NCBI GenBank assembly: GCA_002150995.1
Contig: MDHJ01000001.1
Coordinates: 1,302,001-1,366,000, forward strand
DNA: 64,000 bases
Reading direction: 5' to 3'
From: Clavibacter michiganensis
GTDB taxonomy: Bacteria; Actinomycetota; Actinomycetes; Actinomycetales; Microbacteriaceae
Shown here: piece after piece, positions 54,516 to 63,422 of the stretch
Layout of the letters: each line of letters opens with the position of its first letter
How positions within the stretch are numbered: position 1 is the stretch's first letter
Position numbers and translations under genes: made by a program
The notes under the pieces: model-generated
The model's input: the letters and a program-made list of their open reading frames with translations, nothing else
The model's database searches: none
What the model was told of the DNA's origin: nothing

Positions 54516-56177
54516 ATGATCAGGTTCGACCACGTATCCAAGGTGTATCCCGGCAACCCCCGACCGGCGCTGAGCTCCGTCGACCTCGAGATCCTCCGGG
54601 GGGAGTTCGTCTTCCTCGTCGGCGCATCCGGGTCCGGCAAGTCCAGCTTCCTGCGTCTCGTGCTCAAGGAGGACCGGCCCACGAAGGGCACGATCCACGT
54701 CCTGGGCCAGCAGCTGAACCAGCTGTCGAGCCGCAAGGTCCCCTACTACCGGCGGAGCCTCGGGGTGGTGTTCCAGGACTTCCGGCTGCTCCCCAACAAG
54801 TCGGTCTTCGACAACGTCGCGTTCACGCTCCAGGTGATCGGGAAGTCGCGCGGCTTCATCCAGGAGGCCGTCCCGGACGTGCTCGCCATGGTGGGCCTGC
54901 AGGGCAAGGAGCAGCGGCTCCCGCACGAGCTCTCCGGCGGCGAGCAGCAGCGCGTCGCCATCGCGCGCGCCGTGGTGAACAAGCCCGCAGTGCTCCTCGC
55001 CGACGAGCCCACCGGCAACCTCGACCCGCTGACCAGCGCCGGGATCATGCAGGTGCTCGAGCGGATCAACGCCAACGGCACGACGGTCATCATGGCCACC
55101 CACGACTCCGGCATCGTCGACCAGATGCAGAAGCGCGTCATCGAGCTGATCGGCGGCGAGGTCGTGCGCGACGAGCTCGGCGGCCAGTACCAGACCTCCG
55201 CGATCGACCTGCCCCGGACTGCCGAGAACCCTGTCGGCGTGAACCCCGAGCACCCGCCGGTCGCTGCGCCGACGCCGGTGTTCGTGCCCGCCGCGCCGCT
55301 GCCGGCACCCGTCCGCCCGTCCGCACCGGCCGAGCCCGCCACCGGCGCGGAGCGCCGGGAGCAGGCCCGTCGCGACAAGCAGCGTCGCGCGGACGAGAAG
55401 GCCCGCGCCAAGGAGGAGGCGGCCCGCGAGACCGCCGCCGCCAAGGCCGCGAGGAGGTCCCCGAAGAAGGTCGCGCCGGGCACCGCCGGGACCGCCGCCC
55501 CCGTTCCCGCCTCGTCGGCCCCAGACCCCGAGGCCGTGCCGATCGTGCCGGCCACGTCCCCGGTCCGGGAGCCGCGCGAGGACCGCGACGAGGTCGCCCC
55601 GACCCGCGCCGATGTCCCGACCTCCGCGCCGTCCGCGTCCGCGTCCGCCCCGTCCGCGTCCGCGCCGTCCGCCTTCGCGGAGGCGGCCCGCGTGGATCCC
55701 GCTCCCGACCGTCCCGCGGCCCAGCCCGCCGCGGCGGCGGCCTCCGAGGAGCCTCGCGCACCGCGGGTCGACGCGGAGCGCGTCCGTACGGAGTCCGTGG
55801 AGCAGATGCCGTCCCGCGCCATCCCGGTGGTCGGCGACACGGCTCCCGACGGCCGAGCCGATGACCGCGCCGACAGGACCTCCGCGGACGACGCTCCGGC
55901 GGCGGCGGCGGCGACGCCCGCCGCGCCACCCAGCCGGCGCAACGGGGGAGGCGCGGCGCCCGCCGCGCCGAGCACCGGCTCCATCCGCCGGCTCCCCGAG
56001 GGCACCGGCGTGATCCGGCTGCCCGACCTGTCCGACGGCCAGGGCGGATCCTCGCCGGTCGACGGACGGGACGACGCCGAGCTCGCCGAGCTCGGGCTGG
56101 CCGAGAAGCTGGGGCTCCGCGCCCGCGGCGAGTCGCCGGACGACACCGGCGCACAGGATGTGGGGCCCACGCGATGA
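54516..56177 (+). CDS. ftsE: Cell-division ATPase FtsE with ~320-residue C-terminal extension
   Basis: 553 aa. The first ~230 residues are a normal FtsE: Walker A GASGSGKS (36-43), Q-loop [20 protein letters not shown], signature [14 protein letters not shown] and Walker [13 protein letters not shown]. FtsE with FtsX activates peptidoglycan hydrolases during division. The remaining 320 residues are Pro/Ala/Asp-rich, with a basic stretch ([20 protein letters not shown]) and a short conserved-looking C-terminal [20 protein letters not shown]. FtsE is usually about 225-230 aa, so this extension is striking. The stop overlaps the ftsX ATG. Confidence 0.95.
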   Translation: MIRFDHVSKVYPGNPRPALSSVDLEILRGEFVFLVGASGSGKSSFLRLVLKEDRPTKGTIHVLGQQLNQLSSRKVPYYRRSLGVVFQDFRLLPNKSVFDNVAFTLQVIGKSRGFIQEAVPDVLAMVGLQGKEQRLPHELSGGEQQRVAIARAVVNKPAVLLADEPTGNLDPLTSAGIMQVLERINANGTTVIMATHDSGIVDQMQKRVIELIGGEVVRDELGGQYQTSAIDLPRTAENPVGVNPEHPPVAAPTPVFVPAAPLPAPVRPSAPAEPATGAERREQARRDKQRRADEKARAKEEAARETAAAKAARRSPKKVAPGTAGTAAPVPASSAPDPEAVPIVPATSPVREPREDRDEVAPTRADVPTSAPSASASAPSASAPSAFAEAARVDPAPDRPAAQPAAAAASEEPRAPRVDAERVRTESVEQMPSRAIPVVGDTAPDGRADDRADRTSADDAPAAAAATPAAPPSRRNGGGAAPAAPSTGSIRRLPEGTGVIRLPDLSDGQGGSSPVDGRDDAELAELGLAEKLGLRARGESPDDTGAQDVGPTR

Positions 56178-57091
56178 GACTCGGACTCGTGCTCTCCGAG
56201 GTCGGCAACGGCCTCCGACGGAACGTCAGCATGGTCGTCTCCGTCGTGCTCGTCACCTTCATCTCGCTCACCTTCGTGGGCGCGGCGGTCCTCCTGCAGA
56301 TGCAGATCGGCCAGATGAAGAACTACTGGTACGACCGCGCGCAGGTGGCGATCGACTTCTGCACCGACACCTCGGTGCCGAGTGAGACGTGCGTCAACGG
56401 CAAGGCCACCCAGGAGCAGATCGACGCGGTCGAGCAGCAGCTCGAGAGCGACACCCTCGCGCCGTTCATCGACAGGTACTACTTCGAGGACCAGGACACG
56501 GCGTACGCCAACTTCCAGGAGCAGTTCCAGGGCGACCCCGTCACGGAGCTGGTGCAGCCGGAGTTCCTCAACGAGGCCTTCTGGGTGAACCTCAAGGACC
56601 CCTCGAAGTCCGACATCCTGAGCGACAGCCTGTCCGGTCTCGCCGGCGTCGAGAACGTGACGGACCAGCGGCAGTACCTCGACCAGATCTTCTCGATCCT
56701 CAATGCCGCGAGCCTCACGGCCGTCGGCATCGCGGGGCTCATGCTCGTCGCCGCCGCCCTGCTCATCGCCACCACGATCCGGCTGTCCGCGTTCTCGCGG
56801 AGACGGGAGCTGGGCATCATGAGGCTGGTCGGGGCGTCGAACCGCTTCATCCAGACCCCGTTCATCCTGGAGGGCGTGTTCGCCGCGCTCATCGGCTCGG
56901 TGCTCGCGAGCGCCGCGACCGTGGCCCTAGTTCGGTTCTTCGTCCAGGGGTTCCTGAGCACCCGGCTCACCTCGATATCGCTCGTCAACATGGACGACGC
57001 CCTGCTGGTGGTGCCGATCCTCCTCGGCGTCGGCGTGGTGCTCGCGGCGGTGTCGGCGAACTTCGCCATCAGCCGTTACCTGCGAATCTGA
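56174..57091 (+). CDS. ftsX: Cell-division protein FtsX
   Basis: A 305-aa permease-like partner of FtsE. Cytoplasmic start ([20 protein letters not shown]), membrane segment near 22-45, a large external loop (50-175) with two cysteines ([15 protein letters not shown]) that could be bridged, then three more segments near 180-205, 235-258 and 275-300. ATGA overlap with ftsE shows coupled synthesis. Confidence 0.96.
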   Translation: MRLGLVLSEVGNGLRRNVSMVVSVVLVTFISLTFVGAAVLLQMQIGQMKNYWYDRAQVAIDFCTDTSVPSETCVNGKATQEQIDAVEQQLESDTLAPFIDRYYFEDQDTAYANFQEQFQGDPVTELVQPEFLNEAFWVNLKDPSKSDILSDSLSGLAGVENVTDQRQYLDQIFSILNAASLTAVGIAGLMLVAAALLIATTIRLSAFSRRRELGIMRLVGASNRFIQTPFILEGVFAALIGSVLASAATVALVRFFVQGFLSTRLTSISLVNMDDALLVVPILLGVGVVLAAVSANFAISRYLRI

Positions 57092-57158
57092 TCCGCCGGT
57101 AGACTGATGGGCTGCCCGGATCCGGGCGGACCCACCCATCATCATCGAGGAGACCACC

Positions 57159-57635
57159 GTGCCCAGGGAACGTGGCGAGAAGGTGGTGGCGACCAACCGC
57201 AAGGCGCGCCACGACTACACCATCGAGTCGACCTACGAGGCCGGCCTCGTGCTCACGGGCACCGAGGTCAAGTCGCTCCGGCAGGGGCGGGCCTCGCTCG
57301 TCGACGGCTACGCGTTCGTCGACGCGGGCGAGGCCTGGCTCGATGCCGTCCACATCCCGGAGTACAACCAGGGCACGTGGAACAACCACCCCGTGCGTCG
57401 CAAGCGCAAGCTGCTCCTGCACAAGGACCAGATCCTCAAGATCCACACGAAGGTCAAGGAGGGCGGCTACACGGTCGTCCCGCTGCAGCTCTACTTCGTG
57501 GACGGCCGTGCGAAGGTGGAGCTCGCCATCGCGAAGGGCAAGAAGGAGTACGACAAGCGCCAGACGCTCCGCGAGCGTCAGGACAAGCGCGAGGCCGACC
57601 GGGCCATGGCGTCGCACCGGCGCCTCGGCGACTAG
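57159..57635 (+). CDS. smpB: SsrA-binding protein SmpB
   Basis: A 158-aa partner of tmRNA in ribosome rescue. Core motifs: [31 protein letters not shown] in two adjoining parts near 10-45, and the basic C-terminal tail that enters the mRNA channel ([23 protein letters not shown]). GTG start with CGAGGAG upstream. The tmRNA gene follows. Confidence 0.97.
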   Translation: MPRERGEKVVATNRKARHDYTIESTYEAGLVLTGTEVKSLRQGRASLVDGYAFVDAGEAWLDAVHIPEYNQGTWNNHPVRRKRKLLLHKDQILKIHTKVKEGGYTVVPLQLYFVDGRAKVELAIAKGKKEYDKRQTLRERQDKREADRAMASHRRLGD

Positions 57636-57716
57636 CGGCCAGCGTCTCCTCACGGTGGCGCCACTGGCTCCCGTCGGCTATCGTAGAGGGCTGGTCACGT
57701 TCATCCGTGACCGCGA

Positions 57717-57722
57717 TTGACA
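57717..57722 (+). promoter_or_regulatory. ssrA: Consensus -35 box (TTGACA) upstream of tmRNA
   Basis: A perfect TTGACA, 60 bases before the mature 5' end of tmRNA. A clear -10 box at the normal distance is not seen, so the leader length is uncertain. Confidence 0.45.
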
Positions 57723-57781
57723 ACTCGACAGCGTGGAACATGCGACCCGGCTCGGGCACCGTCAGGTGCACGGTCGTGCAT

Positions 57782-58155
57782 GGGGATGATCGGTTTCGAC
57801 ATTGCCTGCAAAACTGCGAGAAGCGGGTCGAGGATGCAGGGCTATCTCGTAAACGCTCCCTGCACAACACAAGTGCCAATTCCAAGCGCACTGACTTCGC
57901 TCTCGCTGCCTAAGCGAAAGCACTAAGAGGTCCGTCGGTCCGGTGATGCTCTCTAACCGGCAACCGGCGACAGATAGAGAGATTGCTGCGCGGTCGTGCC
58001 TCAGGGCCGTGTGGGACTCGCACTGTGGCTGGGCCCGTCGACTCAGATGCCAGGAGCAAGAGTCGGGGCCGAGCAGAACGCCTTTCCTGGCTACACCCGT
58101 AGAAGGCGCAGGATTACAGCAGTGGACCGGGGTTCGATTCCCCGCATCTCCACCA
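57782..58155 (+). ncRNA. ssrA: Transfer-messenger RNA (tmRNA)
   Basis: 374 nt with encoded CCA. The 5' end GGGGATGATCGGTTTCGACA and 3' end GTTCGATTCCCCGCATCTCCACCA (first half T-arm, second half acceptor) form the tRNA-like domain; GGGGATG pairs with CATCTCC. The resume codon is GCC at 57875. It rescues stalled ribosomes together with SmpB, which is encoded just upstream. Confidence 0.97.
57875..57913 (+). other. tmRNA tag reading frame
   Basis: The 12 codons encode ANSKRTDFALAA and end in TAA. The ALAA end is the usual signal for ClpXP-type degradation. Confidence 0.9.
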
Positions 58156-58202
58156 TCGCGTCGCATGCTCCACGCTCGTCGAGGCTCCGGATCAGTCCAG
58201 TG

Positions 58203-58240
58203 CGACAGAGGCCCCGTCCCCGCGGACGGGGCCTCTGTCG
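58203..58240 (+). terminator. Strong terminator after tmRNA
   Basis: A 17-bp perfect stem (58203-58219 with 58224-58240) and 4-base loop, 48 bases after the tmRNA 3' end. Confidence 0.85.
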
Positions 58241-58387
58241 TGCGCCCGGCAGCCTGCGCGCTGCCGCCTGCGCGCCGAGCCGCTCGGTCGATCCCACGGC
58301 AGGGTCGTCGTGAGGGTGTCCTGGCCGTCCACCCTGCAGGAGGAGCAAGCTGGTCCGGGCACGGTGCCCTCGCTCGCGGGAGCGGGA

Positions 58388-58404
58388 ATACATAGCCCGT
58401 GTAT
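58388..58404. promoter_or_regulatory. Operator-like ATACA-N7-TGTAT before MFS gene
   Basis: An inverted repeat in an AT-rich patch, 16-32 bases before the exporter ATG. It covers an upstream in-frame GTG (58399). The form suits a TetR-type repressor, but no TetR gene is adjacent. Confidence 0.55.
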
Positions 58405-58419
58405 GGGATTCGATTGCAC

Positions 58420-59907
58420 ATGACCCGCGACACCACGACGGACACGCCCCGGACCGCCGACGAGGAGCGCACCCGATGGCAGGCCTTCTGGGTCTGCGTC
58501 GGCGTGGCCGCCCTCACGATCCTCGACCTCTCCAAGGTCAACGTCGGCCTCCCGTCGATCGAGTCCTCGCTCGGGGCGGGATCCACCGACCTCCAGCTCA
58601 TCGTCGCCGGGTACGCCCTCGCGTTCGGGCTCGCGCTCGTGCCCGCCGGGCGCCTCGGCGACATCCGCAGCCGACGCCTGATGTTCGTCATCGGCCTCAG
58701 CTCCTTCACGATCGCCAGCCTCCTCTGCGCGATCGCCCCCGACGTCCGCACGCTCGTCATCGCCCGGATCCTGCAGGGCGTCGCCGCGGGCATCCAGATG
58801 CCGCAGGTGCTCGGTCTCATCCAGCAGCTCTTCCAGGGGGAGGAGCGGGCGCGTGCCTTCGGCCTGTTCGGCGCCGTCGTCGGCATCTCGACCGCCTTCG
58901 GACCCACGCTCGGCGGGCTCCTGATCCAGCTGGGCGGCCCGGAGGACGGGTGGCGCCTGCTCTTCTGGATGAACATCCCGCTCGGCATCGTGGCCATCGC
59001 CTTCGCCCTCAGGCTGCTGCCCCGGCGGCAGGCACGTCCGCAGGGGAAGACGGGCCTCGACCCCGTCGGCATCCTCCTCCTGGCCGTGGCGACGTTCTCG
59101 CTCATGCTGCCGTTCGTCCTCACCACGGGCGGGCCGGACGACGATCCGCTGCGCTGGCTGTGGCTCGCGGGGGCCGCCGTCGCCGCCGGGCTCTTCGTGG
59201 CGTGGGAGCGGCGGTACGAGGCGCGCGGCCGGTCGCCGGTCGTCCACTTCGCGCTCTTCTCCCTCGGCTCCTACCGCAACGGGATCCTCATCGCGACCGC
59301 GTACTTCGCCGCCATCCCGGCCGTGTTCCTCCTCACGACGCTGTACCTCCAGCAGGGCCTCGGCCTGGCGCCCGTGTTCGCGGGCATGGTGAGCATCCCG
59401 TTCGCGCTGTCGTCGGCGGTCACCGCGTGGATCGGCGGACGTCTCGTCTCCCGTCTCGGTCGTCAGCTCGTCGTCATCGGCCTCGTGATCGTCGCCGTCG
59501 GCATCACCCTGCTCCTGCTGGCAGCCGTGCTCACCCCCGCCGAGATCACGCCCTGGGCGATGGCCGCGGCCATGCTCGTCGCGGGCGTCGGGGCCGGCTT
59601 CGTCATCTCCCCGAACCAGACCCTCACCCTCGCCGAGATCCCCGTCACCGAGGGCGGCGTCGCCGGGTCCATGGCGCAGGTCGGCCAGCGCGTCGGCACG
59701 GCCGTGGGCGTCGCGGCGGCGTCGGCCACGTTCTTCAGCACCCTCTACGCGGAGGCGTCCGGCGACGGGGGAGCGAGCCTGGCGGTCTACCACGACGGGT
59801 TCCGCAACGGCTTCCTCGTGACGATCGGGCTGGTCGCCGTGGCCCTCGCCATCGGCCTCGTGGACCTCGGCCAGCGCCGCCGTCGGGAGCGGGCGGAGAC
59901 CGCCTGA
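58420..59907 (+). CDS. DHA2-type MFS drug/compound exporter (14 TM)
   Basis: A 495-aa proton-coupled exporter of the DHA2 group with about 14 membrane segments. Segment-2/3 loop AGRLGDIRSRRLMF, segment-4 arginine (VIARILQGVAAGIQMPQ) and the segment-5 motif C (GLFGAVVGISTAFGPTLGGLL, just over one helix) are recognisable. The ATG at 58420 is preferred to GTG 58399 because the latter lies inside the operator-like repeat. It stands alone after the tmRNA terminator. Confidence 0.92.
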   Translation: MTRDTTTDTPRTADEERTRWQAFWVCVGVAALTILDLSKVNVGLPSIESSLGAGSTDLQLIVAGYALAFGLALVPAGRLGDIRSRRLMFVIGLSSFTIASLLCAIAPDVRTLVIARILQGVAAGIQMPQVLGLIQQLFQGEERARAFGLFGAVVGISTAFGPTLGGLLIQLGGPEDGWRLLFWMNIPLGIVAIAFALRLLPRRQARPQGKTGLDPVGILLLAVATFSLMLPFVLTTGGPDDDPLRWLWLAGAAVAAGLFVAWERRYEARGRSPVVHFALFSLGSYRNGILIATAYFAAIPAVFLLTTLYLQQGLGLAPVFAGMVSIPFALSSAVTAWIGGRLVSRLGRQLVVIGLVIVAVGITLLLLAAVLTPAEITPWAMAAAMLVAGVGAGFVISPNQTLTLAEIPVTEGGVAGSMAQVGQRVGTAVGVAAASATFFSTLYAEASGDGGASLAVYHDGFRNGFLVTIGLVAVALAIGLVDLGQRRRRERAETA

Positions 59908-59955
59908 CCTCGAGCGCCGGCGCCGGATGGCCGGACGGGATCTGTGGGACGCGGG

Positions 59956-60768
59956 TCAGCGCGCCACGACCGCCAGCACGGCGTCGTGCAGGTGCCCGTT
60001 GGTGGCGAGCGCGGATCCGTGCCAGGGTCCCGGCTCCCCGTCGACGGACGTGAAGCGTCCGCCGGCCTCCTGGATCACCGGGATCAGCGCCGCCATGTCG
60101 TACGGCTTCAGGTCGTGCTCGCCCGCGATGTCGAGGAGCCCCTCGGCGAGCAGCATGTAGGCCCACATGTCGCCGAAGTCCCGCGACCGCTTCACCCGCG
60201 CGGAGAGGTCGAGCAGCTCCTCGAGCCGGTCGGCGTCGCGCCAGCGCTGCACCCCCGCGACGCTCATGGACGCGTCCTCGAGCCGTGCGACGTCGGAGAC
60301 GCGGATGCGCCGCTCCTCCGAGGTCGTGGCCTGGCCGAGCGTGTCGTCGACGTAGGCACCGAGCCCGGTGGCACCCCACCAGCGCCGCCCGAGAGCGGGG
60401 GCGCTCACGACGCCGACGACGGGCACCCCGTCGATCGCGAGGGCGATGAGCGTGCCCCAGACGGGCACGCCGCGGGCGAAGTTCGAGGTGCCGTCGATCG
60501 GGTCCACGATCCACTGCCGGGACGACGAGCCGGACGTGCCGTACTCCTCGCCGAGGACGCTGTCGTGGGGGCGGCTCTCGGCGATGCCCGCGCGGATCGC
60601 CCGTTCGACCGACATGTCGGCGTCCGTGACCCAGCTCGAGTCGGCCTTCGTCTCGATCGACAGGTCGGCCGAGCGGAAGCGGTCGAGCGAGATGGAGTCG
60701 GCCATGTCGGCCAGCTCCCGTGCGAGCCGCAGGTCGGACGACAGGGAGTGCAGGGGTTCGGAGGCCAC
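59956..60768 (-). CDS. hisN: Histidinol-phosphatase, inositol-monophosphatase type (HisN)
   Basis: 270 aa, magnesium-dependent phosphatase. Metal and catalytic residues: E74-E75 (LGEEYG), D89 and D92 in DPIDGTSNF. In actinobacteria this position after aroA-rsgA is taken by HisN, which removes phosphate from histidinol phosphate; an inositol or nucleotide phosphatase remains possible. The GTG start at 60768 has TAGGCT 6 bases upstream, so besides reading from aroA it may have its own leaderless transcript. Confidence 0.88.
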   Translation of the reverse strand: MASEPLHSLSSDLRLARELADMADSISLDRFRSADLSIETKADSSWVTDADMSVERAIRAGIAESRPHDSVLGEEYGTSGSSSRQWIVDPIDGTSNFARGVPVWGTLIALAIDGVPVVGVVSAPALGRRWWGATGLGAYVDDTLGQATTSEERRIRVSDVARLEDASMSVAGVQRWRDADRLEELLDLSARVKRSRDFGDMWAYMLLAEGLLDIAGEHDLKPYDMAALIPVIQEAGGRFTSVDGEPGPWHGSALATNGHLHDAVLAVVAR

Positions 60769-60774
60769 GGGACG

Positions 60775-60780
60775 AGCCTA
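60775..60780 (-). promoter_or_regulatory. -10 box (TAGGCT) before hisN
   Basis: TAGGCT on the minus strand, 6 bases before the GTG at 60768, in the 35-base gap after rsgA. Confidence 0.45.
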
Positions 60781-60803
60781 GCGATCGGGTGCGCCGGGGC
60801 CGG

Positions 60804-61868
60804 TCACTCGGCCTTGGCGGCGTCCGACCGGTTGCTGACCAGGTGCTGCAGCGAGTGCAGGCGCTCCCGTCCCGCGTCGCCCAGCTCCCCGGCTTCGACC
60901 CGGTCGACGATCTCCCAGTCGTGCGCCTCCGTCAGCGGGATGCCGCCCGGCGGCTCGCCCTCCGGGAGGTGCGCGTAGCTGGCGAACGAGCGGAGGATGT
61001 TCGCGGGGTCCACGTGCCCGAGCCCGAAGGACCGGACGCCCGGGGTGTCGATGATCCAGCCGTGGCCGCCGCCGCCCGTCTCCACCCGCATCGACACGGT
61101 GGAGCTCGACGTGTGGCGACCCCGCCCGGTGACCTGGTTGACGACGCCGGTGGCCCGGCGCGCATCCGGCACGAGCGCGTTGACGAGCGTGGACTTGCCG
61201 ACGCCCGAGTGACCCACGGCGACCGTCGTGCGGTCCGCGAGCAGGGCGCGCAGCTCGTCGAGGGGCACGTCGTCGCTCCGGCTGAGGACCACGGGCACGT
61301 CGAGGACGCGGAAGTGGGCCGCGAAGGGCGCCGGGTCGGCGACGTCCGACTTCGTGATGCAGAGGATCGGCTGGATGCCCGCGTCGAACGCGGCGACGAG
61401 GTAGCGGTCGACGAGGCGGGCGCGGGGCTCGGGCTCGGCGGCGGCGACGACGATGAGCATCTGGTCGGCGTTCGCGACGATCACGCGCTCCACGGCGTCG
61501 GAGTCGTCGGCGCTCCGGCGCAGCAGCGTGCGCCGCGGCGCGATGCGGACGATGCGGGACAGGCTGCCCTCGTCGCCCGAGGTGTCGCCGACGATGTCGA
61601 CCCGGTCGTTGGTGACCACGGCCTTCTTGCCCAGCTCGCGAGCGCGGGTCGCGGTGAGCGTGTGCTCCTCCGGGGTGTCCTCGCCCACGAGCACGCCGAA
61701 GCGGCCGCGGTCCACCGTGAGCACCCGCCCCTCGACGGCGTCCGCGTGCCCGGGCCGGTGCTTGCTGCGCGGCTTGCTGCCCTTCGGGTTCGGGCGCACC
61801 CGGACGGAGGACTCGTCGTACGCGTCCCAGACGCCGTCGTCCTCCTCCGGGTCCGCGAGCCAGCTCAC
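60804..61868 (-). CDS. rsgA: Ribosome small-subunit GTPase RsgA lacking zinc-site cysteines
   Basis: A 354-aa circularly permuted GTPase that matures the 30S subunit. OB-fold domain at about 45-120, then G4 (ITKSD), G1 ([10 protein letters not shown]) and G3 (DTPGVRSFG) in permuted order. The C-terminal domain normally binds zinc through a CxxxxCxHxxxxxC motif; here the equivalent part (from [13 protein letters not shown] to [10 protein letters not shown]) has no cysteine at all. GTG start overlaps the aroA stop (GTGA). Confidence 0.95.
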   Translation of the reverse strand: MSWLADPEEDDGVWDAYDESSVRVRPNPKGSKPRSKHRPGHADAVEGRVLTVDRGRFGVLVGEDTPEEHTLTATRARELGKKAVVTNDRVDIVGDTSGDEGSLSRIVRIAPRRTLLRRSADDSDAVERVIVANADQMLIVVAAAEPEPRARLVDRYLVAAFDAGIQPILCITKSDVADPAPFAAHFRVLDVPVVLSRSDDVPLDELRALLADRTTVAVGHSGVGKSTLVNALVPDARRATGVVNQVTGRGRHTSSSTVSMRVETGGGGHGWIIDTPGVRSFGLGHVDPANILRSFASYAHLPEGEPPGGIPLTEAHDWEIVDRVEAGELGDAGRERLHSLQHLVSNRSDAAKAE

Positions 61869-63292
61869 AGGAGACCGCCGAGGGCGAGCGGGTCCACCGC
61901 CGCGCGGGGCGCACGGCCGAGGAGCGGCCCGATCCACAGCTCGGGGAACTCCGGGAGGGTCTTCGCGGTCGTGCCGATGTCGTCGATCTCGACGCCGGGG
62001 ACGGCGAGCCCGATGATCGCGCCGGCCGTGGCCATGCGGTGGTCCTCGTACGCGCGCCAGGGCCCGCCGTGCAGCGGTGCCGGCGTGACCTCGAGGCCGT
62101 CCTCCAGCTCGGTGACGGATCCGCCGAGCCCGGTGATCTCCGCGGCGAGAGCCGCCAGGCGGTCCGTCTCGTGTCCGCGGAGGTGGCCGATGCCGGTGAT
62201 GCGGCTGGGTCCGTCGGCCAGGGCCGCGAGGGCGACGAGCGCGGGCGCGAGCTCGCCGCCCGTGCTGAGGTCGAGGTCGACCCCGGGGATGCGGCCCCCG
62301 GCGGCGAGGCCCGGGCCGCCGTCGACGACGAGCGCGTCGCCCTCGCGGGTGACGGTCGCGCCGAAGCGCGGCAGGAGGTGCGCGAGGTCGGCGCCGACCT
62401 GGGTCGTCTCCCGGGGCCAGCCGGGGACGGCCACGCGGCCGCCGGCGACGATCGCCGCCGCGAGGAACGGCGCGGCGTTCGACAGGTCGGGCTCGATCCG
62501 CACCTCCCGACCGGCGATGGGCGCGGACGGCACGATCCAGAGACCGGGCTCCGGGCTCTCGACCACGACGCCGCGCTCGGCGAGCGTGCGGATCGTCATC
62601 GCGATGTGCGGCATGCTCGGCAGCGACGTGCCCGTGTGGCGGAGCCGCAGCCCCTCCGCGAAGCGCGGCGCGGCGAGCAGCAGCCCCGAGACGAACTGGC
62701 TCGACGCGGAGGCGTCGATGCCGATCTCGCCGCCCGGGACCTCGCCCGTCCCGTAGAGGCTGAAGGGGAGCGCGCGCCGGCCGTCGTCATTGACGTCCAC
62801 CCCGAGGGCTCGGAGCGCCTCGATCGTGCCCGACATGGGGCGTCGGCGCGCGCTCGGATCCCCGTCGAAGGAGACGGGGCCGAGGGCGAGGGCGGCCACG
62901 GGGGGCAGGAAGCGCATGACGGTGCCGGCGAGCCCGCACTCGATGGTGACGCCGCCCGCGAGCTCGGCCGGCGTGATGCGGAGGTCGGGTCCGAAGGCCC
63001 CGTCGCCGTCGATCTCGTCGATGACGGTGCCGAGCGCGCGCAGCGCCTCGATCATGAGGCTCGTGTCGCGCGAGCGCAGGGGCGCCCGGAGGATCGAGGG
63101 GGAGTCCGCGAGGGCCGACAGCACGAGCTCGCGGTTGGTCAGGCTCTTGGATCCCGGCAGCGGCACCGTGGCGTCGAGCGGGCCGTCGGCCACCGGCGCC
63201 GCCCAGGGGCCGTCGTCCGTCGGGACCGGCTGGTGCGTCCGGTCGTCGTCGTACGGGCTGAAGGTCGGACCGGAATACCTGAAGATCTCCAT
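61865..63292 (-). CDS. aroA: 3-phosphoshikimate 1-carboxyvinyltransferase (EPSP synthase)
   Basis: A 475-aa enzyme of the shikimate pathway joining phosphoenolpyruvate and shikimate-3-phosphate. [17 protein letters not shown] near 47-63 binds substrate; [16 protein letters not shown] near 118-133 and [20 protein letters not shown] near 143-162 are other active-site segments; [16 protein letters not shown] is near the C-terminus. It has about 30 extra N-terminal residues ([14 protein letters not shown]...) compared with E. coli AroA. It heads aroA-rsgA-hisN and is divergent from the sigma factor gene. Confidence 0.96.
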   Translation of the reverse strand: MEIFRYSGPTFSPYDDDRTHQPVPTDDGPWAAPVADGPLDATVPLPGSKSLTNRELVLSALADSPSILRAPLRSRDTSLMIEALRALGTVIDEIDGDGAFGPDLRITPAELAGGVTIECGLAGTVMRFLPPVAALALGPVSFDGDPSARRRPMSGTIEALRALGVDVNDDGRRALPFSLYGTGEVPGGEIGIDASASSQFVSGLLLAAPRFAEGLRLRHTGTSLPSMPHIAMTIRTLAERGVVVESPEPGLWIVPSAPIAGREVRIEPDLSNAAPFLAAAIVAGGRVAVPGWPRETTQVGADLAHLLPRFGATVTREGDALVVDGGPGLAAGGRIPGVDLDLSTGGELAPALVALAALADGPSRITGIGHLRGHETDRLAALAAEITGLGGSVTELEDGLEVTPAPLHGGPWRAYEDHRMATAGAIIGLAVPGVEIDDIGTTAKTLPEFPELWIGPLLGRAPRAAVDPLALGGLL

Positions 63293-63348
63293 GGGTTCAC
63301 CAGAGTACCGGGCAGACGTCCGGCAGGCCCGGACCCCGGGCCGGGAAG

Positions 63349-63362
63349 GATCACCCGTGATC
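63349..63362. promoter_or_regulatory. Palindrome between aroA and sigma factor gene
   Basis: GATCAC-CC-GTGATC, a perfect 6-bp inverted repeat with a 2-bp centre, in the middle of the divergent promoter region. Confidence 0.4.
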
Positions 63363-63408
63363 ACGAGGACAGCACCGGCGGCCCCGTCCGCCGAGCTCGT
63401 GCGCGCCG

Positions 63409-63414
63409 TAGAAT
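63409..63414 (+). promoter_or_regulatory. -10 box (TAGAAT) of sigma factor gene
   Basis: TAGAAT, 8 bases before the ATG at 63423, with no ribosome site; predicts a leaderless or nearly leaderless mRNA from a vegetative promoter. No SigH-type GGAA-N18-GTT pair was found. Confidence 0.5.
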
Positions 63415-63422
63415 CTGCCTTG

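Noticed and set aside
58399-58419. GTG start for the DHA2 exporter
   Set aside because: The codon lies inside the operator-like inverted repeat; ATG 58420 gives a normal N-terminus.
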